In this document: positions 55,693 to 64,000 of the stretch, piece by piece
Numbering within the stretch: position 1 is the first letter of the stretch
Layout of the letters: each line of letters starts with the position of its first letter
NCBI RefSeq assembly: GCF_009712225.1
Contig: NZ_WASP01000010.1
Location: 104,668 to 168,667 of the forward strand
Direction: 5' to 3'
Source: Desulfovibrio sp.
GTDB taxonomy: Bacteria; Desulfobacterota; Desulfovibrionia; Desulfovibrionales; Desulfovibrionaceae
DNA length: 64,000 nucleotides
Program-made: the position numbers and the translations under genes
The notes under the pieces: model-generated
Seen by the model: only the letters and a program-made list of their open reading frames with translations
Told to the model about the DNA's origin: nothing
Databases searched by the model: none

Positions 55693-55705
55693 CAGGGGAA
55701 AATTT

Positions 55706-58144
55706 ATGACAGACGACATGCGCGGCTCAGACTCTTACATCGAACTGCCCATCATGCCTTTGCGCGAGGTGGTCATGTTCCCCCGCTCCATCATGCCGCT
55801 CTTTGTGGGCCGGGAAGCCTCCATCAAGGCCATCGAAGCCGCTCAGGCCACCTACAGCAAACAGATCTTTCTGGTGGCCCAGCGCGAGCCGGAACTGGAA
55901 AAGCCCGACGCACAGGACCTTTCGCCCGTGGGCGTGGTCAGTAAGGTGTTGCAGATGCTGCGCCTGCCCGACGGAACCATCAAGGTTCTGTTTGAAGGCG
56001 TGTACCGCGCCACCTGGGAAGACCTGCACGAAGAAGAACAGTGCGCCATGGTACGCGTGCAACGTCGCGCCGAAAAGCAGAGCCGCCCCGAAGAGCGCGA
56101 GGCCCTCGTGCGCGCCGTGCACGAAGCTCTTGAAGAATACGGCAAAAACAACAAAAAGATTTCGCAAGAGGCCGTGCTCTCAATTCTTGCCCTGCAGGAA
56201 ATCGGCCCCCTTGCCGACGCCATCATTCCGCACCTCAAGGTCGATTACCGCAAAAAGCAGGAAGCCCTTGAGATAGACGACGCCACCCAGCGCCTCGAAC
56301 TCGCCTACGAGCTTTTGCAGGGCGAGGTGGCTCTTGCCACGGTTGAAAAGCGCATTAAGAACCGCGTCAAGGTGCAGATGGAGCGCAACCAGCGCGAGTA
56401 TTACCTCAACGAGCAGATCAAGGCCATCAACAAGGAAATGGGACGCGACGACGATCCCCAGGCCGAAGTTGACGAAATCGAGCAGAAGCTCAAGGCCCGC
56501 GACATGCCCGAAGAAGCGCGCGAAAAGGCTCTTTCCGAAGCCCGCAAGCTGCGCAGCATGCCGCCCTCTGCCGCTGAATACACGGTTGTGCGCAACTATG
56601 TGGACTGGATTCTCGACCTGCCCTGGAACGACCTGAAGCAGATTGACATTGACCTTGAAAAGGCCCGCGCCATTCTTGACGGCGACCACTACGGCCTTGA
56701 AAAACCCAAGGAACGCATTCTTGAGTACCTTGCAGTGCAAAAGCTCTCGCAGGGTCTCAAAGGCCCCATCCTGTGCCTTGTGGGCCCCCCCGGCGTGGGC
56801 AAAACATCGCTTGCCAAGTCTGTGGCCCGCGCCACGGGGCGTGATTTTGTGCGCCTTTCGCTTGGCGGCGTGCGTGACGAGGCCGAAATTCGCGGGCACC
56901 GCCGCACCTATGTGGGCGCACTGCCAGGCAAGATCATCCAGTCGCTCAAGCGGGTAAAGTTCAACAATCCGCTCTTCTGCCTGGACGAAGTGGACAAGAT
57001 GACCTCCGACTACCGTGGCGACCCGGCCTCGGCCCTGCTGGAAGTGCTTGATCCGGAACAGAACAATACCTTCATGGATCACTACCTTGATCTGGAGTAT
57101 GATCTTTCCAAAATCTTTTTCATCACCACGGCCAACTCGCTGCACTCCATACCCGTGCCGCTGCTTGACCGCATGGAAATAATCGAGCTCAACAGCTACC
57201 TAGAAACGGAAAAACGCCACATTGCCCGCCGTTTTCTGCTGCCCCGCCAGCGTGAGGAGCACGGCCTCAAGGAAGGCAACATCCGAGTGTCGGACAACGC
57301 CATTCTCGAGATCATCCGCTCGTACACGCGCGAGGCTGGCGTGCGCAACCTTGAACGCGAAATTGCCGCCCTGTGCCGCAAAACCGCCATCAAGCTTGTG
57401 GAAGACGACGATACGGAAAAATGCATTAGCATTTCGCGGCAAAGCCTGCCCTCCATGCTTGGCGTGAAAAAATACCGTCACGACGAACGCGAAACCGAAC
57501 CGCAGGTGGGCGTGTGCGCGGGCCTTGCCTACAACCAGCGCGGCGGCGAAATTCTGCTGGTAGAAACCAGTCTCATGGCCGGGTCCGGCCATGTGGTTAC
57601 CACCGGCCAGCTGGGCGAGGTCATGACTGAATCGGCCAAGGCGGCGCTTTCATACGTGCGCTCGCGGGCCGAGGTTCTGGGGCTCGACACGCGCTTCCAC
57701 CGCAAGGTGGATATCCACGTGCACGTGCCCGCAGGCGCAACCCCCAAGGACGGCCCCTCGGCAGGTATCACCCTTGCCACCTCCATCACCTCTGCATTGC
57801 TGGGCATTCCTGTGCGCAACGATGTGGCCATGACCGGCGAGATTTCGCTGCGTGGCCGGGTGTTGCCCATCGGCGGCCTGCGCGAAAAGCTGCTGGCGGC
57901 GCGCCGTAGCGGCATCAAAAAGGTGATTATGCCGCACGACAACGAAAAAGACCTCAAGGAAGTACCGGACGAAGTGCTGCGTGACCTGGAGATTGTCTTT
58001 GTTGACCATGTGGACGAAGTGCTGCCGCAGGCGCTTGCCGCCCCCGCCGAAGAGATATTCTCCGGCAGGGCCACGGCCCAGCCCATCTGCCGCACCCTGC
58101 GGCCTGAAAAGCACGAGGACGGCAACAGCCAGCCCGCGCAGTAA
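55706..58144 (+). CDS. lon: ATP-dependent protease Lon (lon)
   Basis: 812-aa LonA-type AAA+ protease. N-terminal substrate-binding domain ([20 protein letters not shown]), coiled-coil middle, Walker [14 protein letters not shown], Walker [10 protein letters not shown], and the peptidase domain with the catalytic Ser in [10 protein letters not shown] and Lys further on. The start ATG follows AGGGGA by seven bases. The C-terminal ~30 residues after the conserved core are Glu/Pro/Gln-rich. Lon removes damaged and regulatory proteins; it sits after clpX as in many proteobacteria but behind a terminator. Confidence 0.97.
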   Translation: MTDDMRGSDSYIELPIMPLREVVMFPRSIMPLFVGREASIKAIEAAQATYSKQIFLVAQREPELEKPDAQDLSPVGVVSKVLQMLRLPDGTIKVLFEGVYRATWEDLHEEEQCAMVRVQRRAEKQSRPEEREALVRAVHEALEEYGKNNKKISQEAVLSILALQEIGPLADAIIPHLKVDYRKKQEALEIDDATQRLELAYELLQGEVALATVEKRIKNRVKVQMERNQREYYLNEQIKAINKEMGRDDDPQAEVDEIEQKLKARDMPEEAREKALSEARKLRSMPPSAAEYTVVRNYVDWILDLPWNDLKQIDIDLEKARAILDGDHYGLEKPKERILEYLAVQKLSQGLKGPILCLVGPPGVGKTSLAKSVARATGRDFVRLSLGGVRDEAEIRGHRRTYVGALPGKIIQSLKRVKFNNPLFCLDEVDKMTSDYRGDPASALLEVLDPEQNNTFMDHYLDLEYDLSKIFFITTANSLHSIPVPLLDRMEIIELNSYLETEKRHIARRFLLPRQREEHGLKEGNIRVSDNAILEIIRSYTREAGVRNLEREIAALCRKTAIKLVEDDDTEKCISISRQSLPSMLGVKKYRHDERETEPQVGVCAGLAYNQRGGEILLVETSLMAGSGHVVTTGQLGEVMTESAKAALSYVRSRAEVLGLDTRFHRKVDIHVHVPAGATPKDGPSAGITLATSITSALLGIPVRNDVAMTGEISLRGRVLPIGGLREKLLAARRSGIKKVIMPHDNEKDLKEVPDEVLRDLEIVFVDHVDEVLPQALAAPAEEIFSGRATAQPICRTLRPEKHEDGNSQPAQ

Positions 58145-58161
58145 GCAAGTATCAAGATGAT

Positions 58162-58191
58162 AAAAAAGGGAGCCATTGGCTCCCTTTTTTT
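58162..58191. terminator. Bidirectional terminator after lon
   Basis: AAAAAA, stem GGGAGCC/GGCTCCC with ATT loop, TTTTTTT. The A and T runs on both sides let it stop both lon (plus) and the convergent minus-strand gene ending at 58255. Confidence 0.93.
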
Positions 58192-58254
58192 GTCGCCCAT
58201 TTTGAGCTGGCAAATATTATCATGCAACGGGTCTTGCCCGCTACGTGCAGATTC

Positions 58255-58941
58255 TCAGGGTTCCACGGCGCGGCTTTCTGCCGCAACCTTGCGCAACAGA
58301 GATTCCATGTTGGCCACTGATGTCAGGCGCATTTCGCCCTTGGAGGAGGTCACGCGGCCTGTGACATCATAGGATTCACCGTTGCCGCCGTCGTGCACCA
58401 CAAAGGGCACAAGCCAGCCGTCGCCGTCACGCCGGGCCTGCCCCACACTCTTGATTTCCTTGCGGCCAGTGGAGGCATCGGCAAACAGCGGTGCAAGCAG
58501 CCCCTGCGATGTCGTGGCAGAAGGCTTTTTGCCAGCGAACGCGCCGGACGAAATGCCGTTGAGCACAAAGGCGCGGGTTTCATTGAGCAGCAGAGAACGC
58601 ACGTTGCCCTCCTTGGAGGCGGCCTGCGTAAACAGCAGGGCAACCATAGGGGGCAGGTCTTTTGCCGCTTCGGGGTCCTGGGCGCGACGCACAAAAAGAT
58701 TCAGGGCCTGCTCCAGGATGGCGTCCACATCAACCTGCCGTTCAAAGGCGGCCACATCCGATTTGTCCACGGCACTGCCCGCATCCAGAATGCACTGGCG
58801 CGGATCAGTGGCGGCAATGGCAAAACCGGCCTGCAACACAACCAACAACCACAGCAGCGCGCCAGCGCCGCTCTGGATCATGCGGGCAACAGTTCCGCCG
58901 TTCGCAGCCCTTGCACCGGGCAGCTCAAAAAACTTCAGCAT
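58255..58941 (-). CDS. Membrane-anchored or exported protein of unknown function
   Basis: 228 aa from ATG 58941 (GGAGG site just upstream), overlapping the end of cobU by seven bases. A hydrophobic segment at about 25-46 (ALLWLLVVLQAGFAIA) acts as signal or anchor. The rest is soluble, begins with an Asp/Val-rich stretch (AVDKSDVAAFERQVDVDAIL) and ends in a beta-rich part (KSVGQARRDGDGWLVPFVVH). It weakly recalls DUF2939-like exported proteins but I do not assign it. It belongs to a three-gene minus-strand unit with cobU and the 460-aa protein. Confidence 0.7.
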   Translation of the reverse strand: MLKFFELPGARAANGGTVARMIQSGAGALLWLLVVLQAGFAIAATDPRQCILDAGSAVDKSDVAAFERQVDVDAILEQALNLFVRRAQDPEAAKDLPPMVALLFTQAASKEGNVRSLLLNETRAFVLNGISSGAFAGKKPSATTSQGLLAPLFADASTGRKEIKSVGQARRDGDGWLVPFVVHDGGNGESYDVTGRVTSSKGEMRLTSVANMESLLRKVAAESRAVEP

Positions 58942-59504
58942 ATTTCCTCCGGCAGCTGTCCCTTGAGCACAAGGGGCAGCCCGCAGCTTACAAAAAGTAC
59001 GGTGTCGCACACGCGGGCCAAAGCCTGATTGGCAAGGCCCAGCGTATCCTGAAACCGTCTGCCAAGGCTCGACATGGCAACCATGCCAAGGCCCGCCTCC
59101 ACGCTCACCAGAACGAGCGGCAGGGGATAGTCGGCAATAACAGCCGCCAGTGCGTCCACGCGGTCAAGAATGTCCTTTTCCGCCATATCGGCAGCCATAA
59201 GGTTGGCTACCCACAGGCTTACGCAATCAAGCAGCACAACTCCGGCAGCACAATTGTCACTGCCGCCAGCAGATTTCCGCGCTACGCCGGCTAGCACCGC
59301 CGCAGGGTCAAGCGGCTCCTCGCTGCACAGCCAGCCGCTGCCGCGCTCCGCCTTGTGGCGGGCAATGCGCGCGGTCATTTCTTCATCATCAGCCCGCCCG
59401 GTGGCGAGATACAGACGATGTGGGGCCTGCGCTTCGGCCCAGCGCAGGGCCATACCGCTTTTGCCGCTACGCGTACCACCCACAAACAGCAGAGCTTTGC
59501 CCAT
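58935..59504 (-). CDS. cobU: Adenosylcobinamide kinase/guanylyltransferase (cobU)
   Basis: 189-aa bifunctional enzyme of cobalamin nucleotide-loop assembly: phosphorylates adenosylcobinamide and adds GMP. P-loop GGTRSGKS at the N-terminus; the guanylylated His lies in TARIARHKAERGSGW; DCVSLWVANLM and VEAGLGMV are family segments. Its ATG overlaps the stop of the upstream 460-aa gene by one base. No other cobalamin genes are in the window. The two neighbours have no evident link to B12, so the linkage may be only operonic. Confidence 0.92.
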   Translation of the reverse strand: MGKALLFVGGTRSGKSGMALRWAEAQAPHRLYLATGRADDEEMTARIARHKAERGSGWLCSEEPLDPAAVLAGVARKSAGGSDNCAAGVVLLDCVSLWVANLMAADMAEKDILDRVDALAAVIADYPLPLVLVSVEAGLGMVAMSSLGRRFQDTLGLANQALARVCDTVLFVSCGLPLVLKGQLPEEIC

Positions 59505-60886
59505 CAGGGTTGTCCCGTTCTGGCGGCAGGCGCGCGCTCTGCTGCGCCCTGGGCGCTCTGGCCCGGTAATACGGGGACAGACTGGGGCTGAACCAGAGCG
59601 GGAGAAGCCGCTGGGGGCGGAGTCAGTGCTGGCGAGGTCTGCACATGCGCCCCGTCAGATGCACCGTTCTGCAGCGCGCCTTGCGGTATATTCTGCGAGG
59701 CGGGCTGCGGCTGAAGAGGCGCGCCCGTACCAGCCTGAGCACTGCGCCTTGCCAGATCACGCAAAATACCCGCCGAGGCCTGAACTGATTCCAGCGCCTG
59801 TGGGTCGGAGCGCAAACGGCGGTCAACCCACTGGGCCACAAAGAACAGGGAATCGTCGTCCAGAGCCTGACCGCCGCCCTGACGGATGGCCGCCACAAGT
59901 GTACGCTGCAAGGCGGCGCGGTCTTCAAGCGCACGGCGATAACGGGCACTCAGGCCGTCTACCCGCAGCTGCGCCGTTGAAACCTGCGAATCTGAAGCAT
60001 TATTTTCGCGCAACTGGTCAACGGCAAATACGGCTTCGGCCATTTGCGCGTTAATATCCACAACACCTTGCGAGCCCTTTTCTTCCTCGCGCATACGGGC
60101 TGCAAGATTGGGCACAGAGGCAACGCCCTCAAGCGCGCCAGCCAGCAACACAAACCGCCCGGCCATGGCCATATGCAGCTGTCGAATCTGATCGGGCGTA
60201 AAGCCCTTGGAGGCGGCGTCGCGGTTGACGGTCTCCAGAAAACGGTCAGCGTACAGACCATACAGACCGCGCAACATGGTAGGATGAAAGGCATAGCGCA
60301 GCAGCGCGTCACGCCCGCCCTTGCCGTCTGCCGTACCAGCAAGCTTTACCCCGTACCGCTGGTTTAGTGCCTGCACGCTCACGTTAAGCGTGCCTGCCTG
60401 CGGACCGGGTTTGAAGCGCGACACAATAAAAGCCGCCAGATCTTCCACAAATTCCAGCTTAATGTGGCTGTCTTCCGTTACTTTTTGCGGCATTTGCAGT
60501 CCGTTCTGCTGCCCCGCCTGCCCGGTGGGAATAGAACTGACCACGGGTGAGGCCACGCTGCCCTGCACGGTCTGGCCTGCCAGAGTGCCGGGCGAGGTGG
60601 GGGGGCTTACAACCGAGATGGGCGGGGGTGGCGGCGCATCGCGCAGTACATCGCCCACGCCTGCCAGAAGCGTGCCGCTGGTGGCATTGTTGATGACTTC
60701 TGCGGCCTTTTCCTTCCACTGGTCGCGTGTGGATTTATCGCGCGTGAGCCAGTAGGCCGCACCGCTCACCAGGATCACCGCCAGCACCGCCAGCACAACC
60801 GCCTTGACCGCGCCCGCACGGGCGGGACGAGGCTTGGGCATGTTCATGATATCAGGTACGCTCAGTGGCTTTTTTTCCAGTTTCAT
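59504..60886 (-). CDS. Single-pass membrane protein with Pro-rich linker and tail, unknown
   Basis: 460 aa. A short cytoplasmic N-terminus with MPKPRPARAG is followed by one membrane helix (about 27-47), a Pro/Gly/Ser-rich linker (~80-135) containing DAPPPPPISVVSPP, a mostly helical domain (~140-375), and a Pro/Gln/Ala-rich tail. The layout (basic N-terminus, single helix, Pro-rich linker, helical domain) is that of an envelope-spanning protein. No family is recognised. It is the first gene of the unit with cobU, divergent from thiD. Confidence 0.65.
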   Translation of the reverse strand: MKLEKKPLSVPDIMNMPKPRPARAGAVKAVVLAVLAVILVSGAAYWLTRDKSTRDQWKEKAAEVINNATSGTLLAGVGDVLRDAPPPPPISVVSPPTSPGTLAGQTVQGSVASPVVSSIPTGQAGQQNGLQMPQKVTEDSHIKLEFVEDLAAFIVSRFKPGPQAGTLNVSVQALNQRYGVKLAGTADGKGGRDALLRYAFHPTMLRGLYGLYADRFLETVNRDAASKGFTPDQIRQLHMAMAGRFVLLAGALEGVASVPNLAARMREEEKGSQGVVDINAQMAEAVFAVDQLRENNASDSQVSTAQLRVDGLSARYRRALEDRAALQRTLVAAIRQGGGQALDDDSLFFVAQWVDRRLRSDPQALESVQASAGILRDLARRSAQAGTGAPLQPQPASQNIPQGALQNGASDGAHVQTSPALTPPPAASPALVQPQSVPVLPGQSAQGAAERAPAARTGQP

Positions 60887-61061
60887 AAAATTCTCCTCAA
60901 ACGGCGATCCACCCTGTCAGCGCTCTGGGCGCACCAAACCGCCTCAAAAAACGGCACACAAAGCCGCTATTTTCGTTTATTGCGCGTAAATGCTAGCATT
61001 GCTTCCCTGCGGTGTGAAGACATTTTCAAGAGAGTTTCTGGATACAGCCCGCCAGCCCGCA

Positions 61062-61090
61062 TTGCACCCTACGGGGCGTCAGGGTATAGT
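61062..61090 (+). promoter_or_regulatory. Sigma-70-type promoter of thiD
   Basis: TTGCAC (61062-61067), 17-nt spacer, TATAGT (61085-61090), 38 bp before the thiD ATG. No TPP riboswitch motif (for example CTGAGA) is present in the 240-bp gap. A perfect 12-bp palindrome AATGCTAGCATT lies at 60989-61000. Confidence 0.65.
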
Positions 61091-61128
61091 AACCGAATAA
61101 TCACGCAGCATTTCAAGAGAGGCTTTAT

Positions 61129-61932
61129 ATGCTTACTCCCCCCAACATACTTACCATCGCCGGTTCAGATTCCGGCGGCGGCGCGGGCATCCAGGCCGAC
61201 CTCAAGACCATCATGGCCCTCGGCGGCTATGGCATGAGCGTTATCACTGCTCTGACCGCGCAAAATGGCCTTGGCGTAACGGGCATACATGCGCCGGATG
61301 CGGACTTTGTGCTGCTGCAACTGCGCACGGTGCTTGAAGGATTTTCGGTCAAGGCCGCCAAAACTGGCATGCTCTTTTCCGCCCCTATCATCCGCGCTGT
61401 TGCGGCCGAGTTGCGCAAGCGCGACTTTCCGCTGGTTGTTGACCCTGTTTCCGTAAGCCAGAGTGGAAGCCGCCTGTTGCAGGAAGATGCCGTTGCCGCC
61501 CTGATTGATGAAATGCTGCCCGACTGCGACCTGCTGACCCCCAACCGCCCTGAGGCGGAGATGCTCACCGGCATGACCATCGCCAGCCTTGGGGATGCCG
61601 AGGCTGCGGGCGAAAAACTCATTGCCATGGGGGCACGTGCCGTGCTGATCAAGGGCGGGCACATGGAAAGCTCCATCATGGTTACAGACTGCCTGTGCGT
61701 GCCCGGTGAACAGCCCAAACACCTGCCGCAGGCCAAGGTTGAAACCGCCAACAACCACGGTACGGGCTGCACACTCTCGGCGGCCATAGCCACGGGCCTT
61801 GGGCGCGGCCTGCCCCTGCAGGTGGCTGTAACCCGTGCACAGGAATATCTTAACCTTGCACTGCGCAAGAGCTACGCGCCCGGCGAGGGCTGCGGCCCGG
61901 TAAACCATGCCGCTGGCCTGAACATCAGCTAG
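61129..61932 (+). CDS. thiD: Hydroxymethylpyrimidine/phosphomethylpyrimidine kinase (thiD)
   Basis: 267-aa ribokinase-family enzyme that phosphorylates HMP and HMP-P in thiamine synthesis. Substrate-binding start [20 protein letters not shown] and the anion-hole/catalytic motif [14 protein letters not shown] are clear. Start ATG 61129 has GAGAGG seven bases upstream. It is a single gene behind its own promoter; other thi genes are not in the window, and no ThiE fusion is present. Confidence 0.95.
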   Translation: MLTPPNILTIAGSDSGGGAGIQADLKTIMALGGYGMSVITALTAQNGLGVTGIHAPDADFVLLQLRTVLEGFSVKAAKTGMLFSAPIIRAVAAELRKRDFPLVVDPVSVSQSGSRLLQEDAVAALIDEMLPDCDLLTPNRPEAEMLTGMTIASLGDAEAAGEKLIAMGARAVLIKGGHMESSIMVTDCLCVPGEQPKHLPQAKVETANNHGTGCTLSAAIATGLGRGLPLQVAVTRAQEYLNLALRKSYAPGEGCGPVNHAAGLNIS

Positions 61933-62024
61933 CCGCCTCAACCTCACCCACTGACAGGGCTGCCTGCACGGCCGCCGTGGCGGATCTGCCCCCGATCATC
62001 TAGTTGTGGGCAGCCAGCATGCGG

Positions 62025-62040
62025 TTGGCCCACTGTTTGC
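62025..62040 (+). promoter_or_regulatory. Sigma-54-type promoter of the fliJ operon
   Basis: TTGGCCC-N4-TTTGC with the diagnostic GG (62027-62028) and GC (62039-62040) exactly ten bases apart. Transcription would begin near 62052, upstream of the fliJ GTG at 62089. Sigma-54 control of flagellar structural genes is common in this lineage. Confidence 0.5.
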
Positions 62041-62088
62041 ACTTTCAGCCAGTGGATAGAACGGGTGTCAAAATCAAGGCGGTGTAGT

Positions 62089-62526
62089 GTGCCCTTCCAT
62101 TTTAAAATGCAGAAAGTGCTCGATTACCGGGAGCAGCTTGAGGAAGAAGCCAAGGTTGATCTGGCCCTCAAGCAAAGGCTTCTGGAAGATTCACGGGCCC
62201 TTTTTGAGCGGCTCAAAACCGAGCTGAGGCAGTGCGAAGACCGCCTTTTTCAGTCAGCCCTTGCGCCGCAGGGCGAGCGCTGGCTCATGGAACAGTACCT
62301 GAAAGGGCTCAAAGGCGATGTGGCCAATGCAGCCATGCAAACACGCATGCACGAGCAGCTGGTTGACGAAGCCCGCAAAATGCTCGCTGCCCGCGCCATA
62401 GAACGAAAACTGCTGGAAAAGCTCAAGGAGCGCCAGAACCTGCAGTATCTTCGCGAGGAACAACTGAAGGAGCAACGCGTCAATGACGAAACAGCCACAC
62501 TCCGCTACAAAGCTCCGACTCTCTAA
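62089..62526 (+). CDS. fliJ: Flagellar export protein FliJ
   Basis: 145-aa, almost entirely helical and coiled-coil, with the family start PFHFKMQKVLDYREQLEEEA. FliJ is the stalk-like part of the flagellar export ATPase complex (with FliI and FliH) and helps deliver chaperone-substrate complexes to the gate. I use the GTG at 62089 with AAGG seven bases upstream; an earlier GTG at 62065 adds eight unconserved residues. It overlaps the following MotE-like gene by 44 bases. fliI is not in the window. Confidence 0.88.
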   Translation: MPFHFKMQKVLDYREQLEEEAKVDLALKQRLLEDSRALFERLKTELRQCEDRLFQSALAPQGERWLMEQYLKGLKGDVANAAMQTRMHEQLVDEARKMLAARAIERKLLEKLKERQNLQYLREEQLKEQRVNDETATLRYKAPTL

Positions 62527-63862
62527 GCTTTTCCGCTGGCTGGCGGTGCTCTGCTTCATGAAGCTTATCATCCTCGGCATGTTGCTGCTGGATGTGCCCG
62601 CACCCTCCTGGCTTGGCGGTTCGTCAAAACAGGAAGCCGCCAGACAGGAAAACAGCAAGCCGGATGCCCCTGCCAGGGCCGAGTCTGGCCAGCGAGGCAT
62701 ACAGCAGGTTGCGGAACCCCCTGCCCCGGCCATAGCGCCGTCGGCATCTGGCTCAGCACAATCCGGCCCAGCACAATCCGGGCTGGCGCAAAGCCTCGGT
62801 TCCTCTCTTTCCGCCATTGGCTCGACGCTTGATTCTACCCTTGATTCTGTGGTCACGGCTGTCAAGGACAAGGCAGAAACCGGCCTCAGCGAACCTCAGG
62901 GGGCTGCTGCGGCCCGCATGGCCGCCGCTGCCAAACCGCAGACCGGCCACGCCGCTGCTGTGGCAGATGCAGCCATGCCCGCCCCGCTTATTCGCGTGGG
63001 CGCTTCTGGCGGCGCGCCCTCTCCGGCAAGCGCTGTCGGCCAGAGCCAGACTTTTTCACCCAGCATGCCAGAACCGCAGCCCCTGCCCGCTCCGCTGGCA
63101 GAACCGGGAACCAGTGCGCCTTCCAACAGCCTTATTGTTTCGGCCAAGCCCAACCGCGCCAGCGAATCTGAATGGCTCGACGCCCTTGGCCTGAGCCATC
63201 TGCCCATCCCTGGCCTTGGCAGTGTTCAGGCGGCCCATGCGGCGGCTCTCGACATGCCCGTGCCCCAAACACCCACCGCGGGGCAGTCACCCTTTTCCCC
63301 CGCAGAGCAGACCGCTCCGCTGAGTGTGCCGGGCGCGCCGCCCATTCCCGCAAATATTCCCCGTGGTCAGAGCTCTGACGGTGCCCCCCTGCCGCCGCGC
63401 GGCTCAACGGGCGGCAACGACGGTTTTCTGCCTGCCCTGCCTCAGGGTCAGCCTGCAGGCACGCTGCCCGCGCCTTCGGTGCAGACACCCCAGAACGCCT
63501 ACGCCAACGATCCCAACAACAAGGCGCAGGAACTGGCCCGTCAGCAGCAGGATATTCTTGTGTTGCGCCAGCAGATGGATCAGCGCCTCAAGGATATTCA
63601 GGAAACCGAAAAGAAAATGCAGGACATGATCCGCGAGGCCAGAGGGCTGGAGAACGACAAGGTTCACCGCCTTATCCTCACATACTCCATGATGAAGCCC
63701 AAGGCTGCGGCCAAGGCGCTGGAGAGCATGGACGAGCGCGTGGCCATACGCATTCTTTCCGGCATGTCGCCCAAGCAGTCTGGCGAAATACTCACCTATG
63801 TGGCCCCGGCCAAAACCGCCAAATTTACAGAGCTTATCACCCGCATGAGGATTCCCGACTGA
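62483..63862 (+). CDS. MotE-like flagellar protein (MgtE_N-type C-terminal domain)
   Basis: 459 aa. One N-terminal membrane helix (about 16-37, WLAVLCFMKLIILGMLLLD), a very long Pro/Ala/Ser-rich periplasmic linker (~45-340), a coiled coil (~345-392, QQQDILVLRQQMDQRLKDIQ) and a C-terminal MgtE_N-like domain (KPKAAAKALESMDERVAIRI, ILSGMSPKQSGEIL). This order matches MotE, a periplasmic chaperone for the stator protein MotC, usually encoded after fliJ. The linker is much longer than usual. The stop overlaps the truA ATG (TGATG). Confidence 0.8.
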   Translation: MTKQPHSATKLRLSKLFRWLAVLCFMKLIILGMLLLDVPAPSWLGGSSKQEAARQENSKPDAPARAESGQRGIQQVAEPPAPAIAPSASGSAQSGPAQSGLAQSLGSSLSAIGSTLDSTLDSVVTAVKDKAETGLSEPQGAAAARMAAAAKPQTGHAAAVADAAMPAPLIRVGASGGAPSPASAVGQSQTFSPSMPEPQPLPAPLAEPGTSAPSNSLIVSAKPNRASESEWLDALGLSHLPIPGLGSVQAAHAAALDMPVPQTPTAGQSPFSPAEQTAPLSVPGAPPIPANIPRGQSSDGAPLPPRGSTGGNDGFLPALPQGQPAGTLPAPSVQTPQNAYANDPNNKAQELARQQQDILVLRQQMDQRLKDIQETEKKMQDMIREARGLENDKVHRLILTYSMMKPKAAAKALESMDERVAIRILSGMSPKQSGEILTYVAPAKTAKFTELITRMRIPD

Positions 63863-64000
63863 TGCGCCTCAAACTTCTTGTGGCCTATGTGGGAACCCGC
63901 TACAGCGGATGGCAGATTCAGGAAAAACCCAGCCCGCCGCCCACCATTCAGGGCGAGCTGGAGGCAGCCCTGCGCACAATCTGCGGGCAGGCCGTGCGCG
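63862..64000 (+). CDS. truA: tRNA pseudouridine synthase A (truA), partial
   Basis: First 46 codons of TruA, which makes pseudouridine at positions 38-40 of tRNA anticodon arms. The N-terminal family segment LVAYVGTRYSGWQIQ and TIQGELEAAL are clear. The catalytic Asp would come just beyond the window edge. The start overlaps the upstream stop by one base, so it is coupled to the flagellar gene by position only. Confidence 0.9.
   Translation, partial: MRLKLLVAYVGTRYSGWQIQEKPSPPPTIQGELEAALRTICGQAVR

Noticed and set aside
60887..61128. Possible TPP riboswitch upstream of thiD
   Set aside because: I looked for the conserved CTGAGA and the 3' THI-box segments and found none; a plain promoter explains the gap.
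1..64000. CRISPR arrays, rRNA genes, prophage or complete insertion sequences
   Set aside because: No regularly spaced direct repeats, rRNA signature stretches, integrases or transposase frames were seen; the only mobile-looking element is the 148-bp palindrome at 4741-4888.

Overview
The window looks like chromosomal DNA of a sulfate-reducing deltaproteobacterium of the Desulfovibrio type (inferred, no species claimed). The reasons are high G+C, an 11-subunit-style complex I operon without nuoE, nuoF or nuoG, a selenocysteine-containing selD, DmsB-like iron-sulfur proteins beside a molybdopterin enzyme, flagellar genes and cobU. It carries a conserved core at both ends and a large accessory biosynthetic block in the middle.

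Layout. 1-8676 (minus): nuoA-B-C-D-H-I-J-K-L-M, the last cut by the window edge, with a 148-bp palindromic TA-flanked element between nuoH and nuoI. 8903-11613 (minus): a four-cluster ferredoxin-type subunit and a DMSO-reductase-family molybdopterin catalytic subunit. 12332-15104 (minus): an EAL protein with a degenerate GGDEF domain and an HDOD/HD protein, flanked by two AT-rich gaps of several hundred bases. 15826-36335 (minus): two translationally coupled megasynthase genes, a 5653-aa NRPS-PKS hybrid and a 1183-aa terminal NRPS. 36572-39181 (plus, divergent): a KamA-like radical SAM enzyme, a type II thioesterase and a Sfp-type phosphopantetheinyl transferase. 39424-48619 (plus): an orphan periplasmic binding protein, a DUF697 protein, then a tight operon of cyclic-peptide-type ABC exporter, secreted Cys-rich protein, SPFH protein, 55-aa membrane peptide, second orphan binding protein and a sensor-MFS fusion. 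48669-50480 (minus): a formyltransferase-fold protein with a Cys-rich tail and a VanX-like dipeptidase. 50638-58144 (plus): selD, tRNA-Leu, tig, clpP, clpX, lon. 58255-60886 (minus): two membrane-anchored hypotheticals around cobU. 61129-64000 (plus): thiD, fliJ, a MotE-like flagellar protein and the start of truA.

Assembly line. From motifs I read C-A(Tyr/Phe)-T / C-T-E / C-T / C-A(Ser)-T / KS-DH-KR-T-T / C-(partial C) on the first protein and A(Gln, interrupted by a methyltransferase)-T-TE on the second. Two modules lack an adenylation domain, the KS module lacks an acyltransferase, and the last A domain carries a methyltransferase between core motifs a2 and a3. The divergent genes supply a possible unusual amino acid (KamA-like), proof-reading (thioesterase II) and carrier priming (phosphopantetheinyl transferase). 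The nearby exporter is a plausible way out for the product, and the orphan binding proteins and sensor-MFS fusion are candidates for sensing or re-uptake. I recognise no characterised product with this domain order, so this is the best candidate for an undescribed system here. The pathway links are inference from position and domain content.
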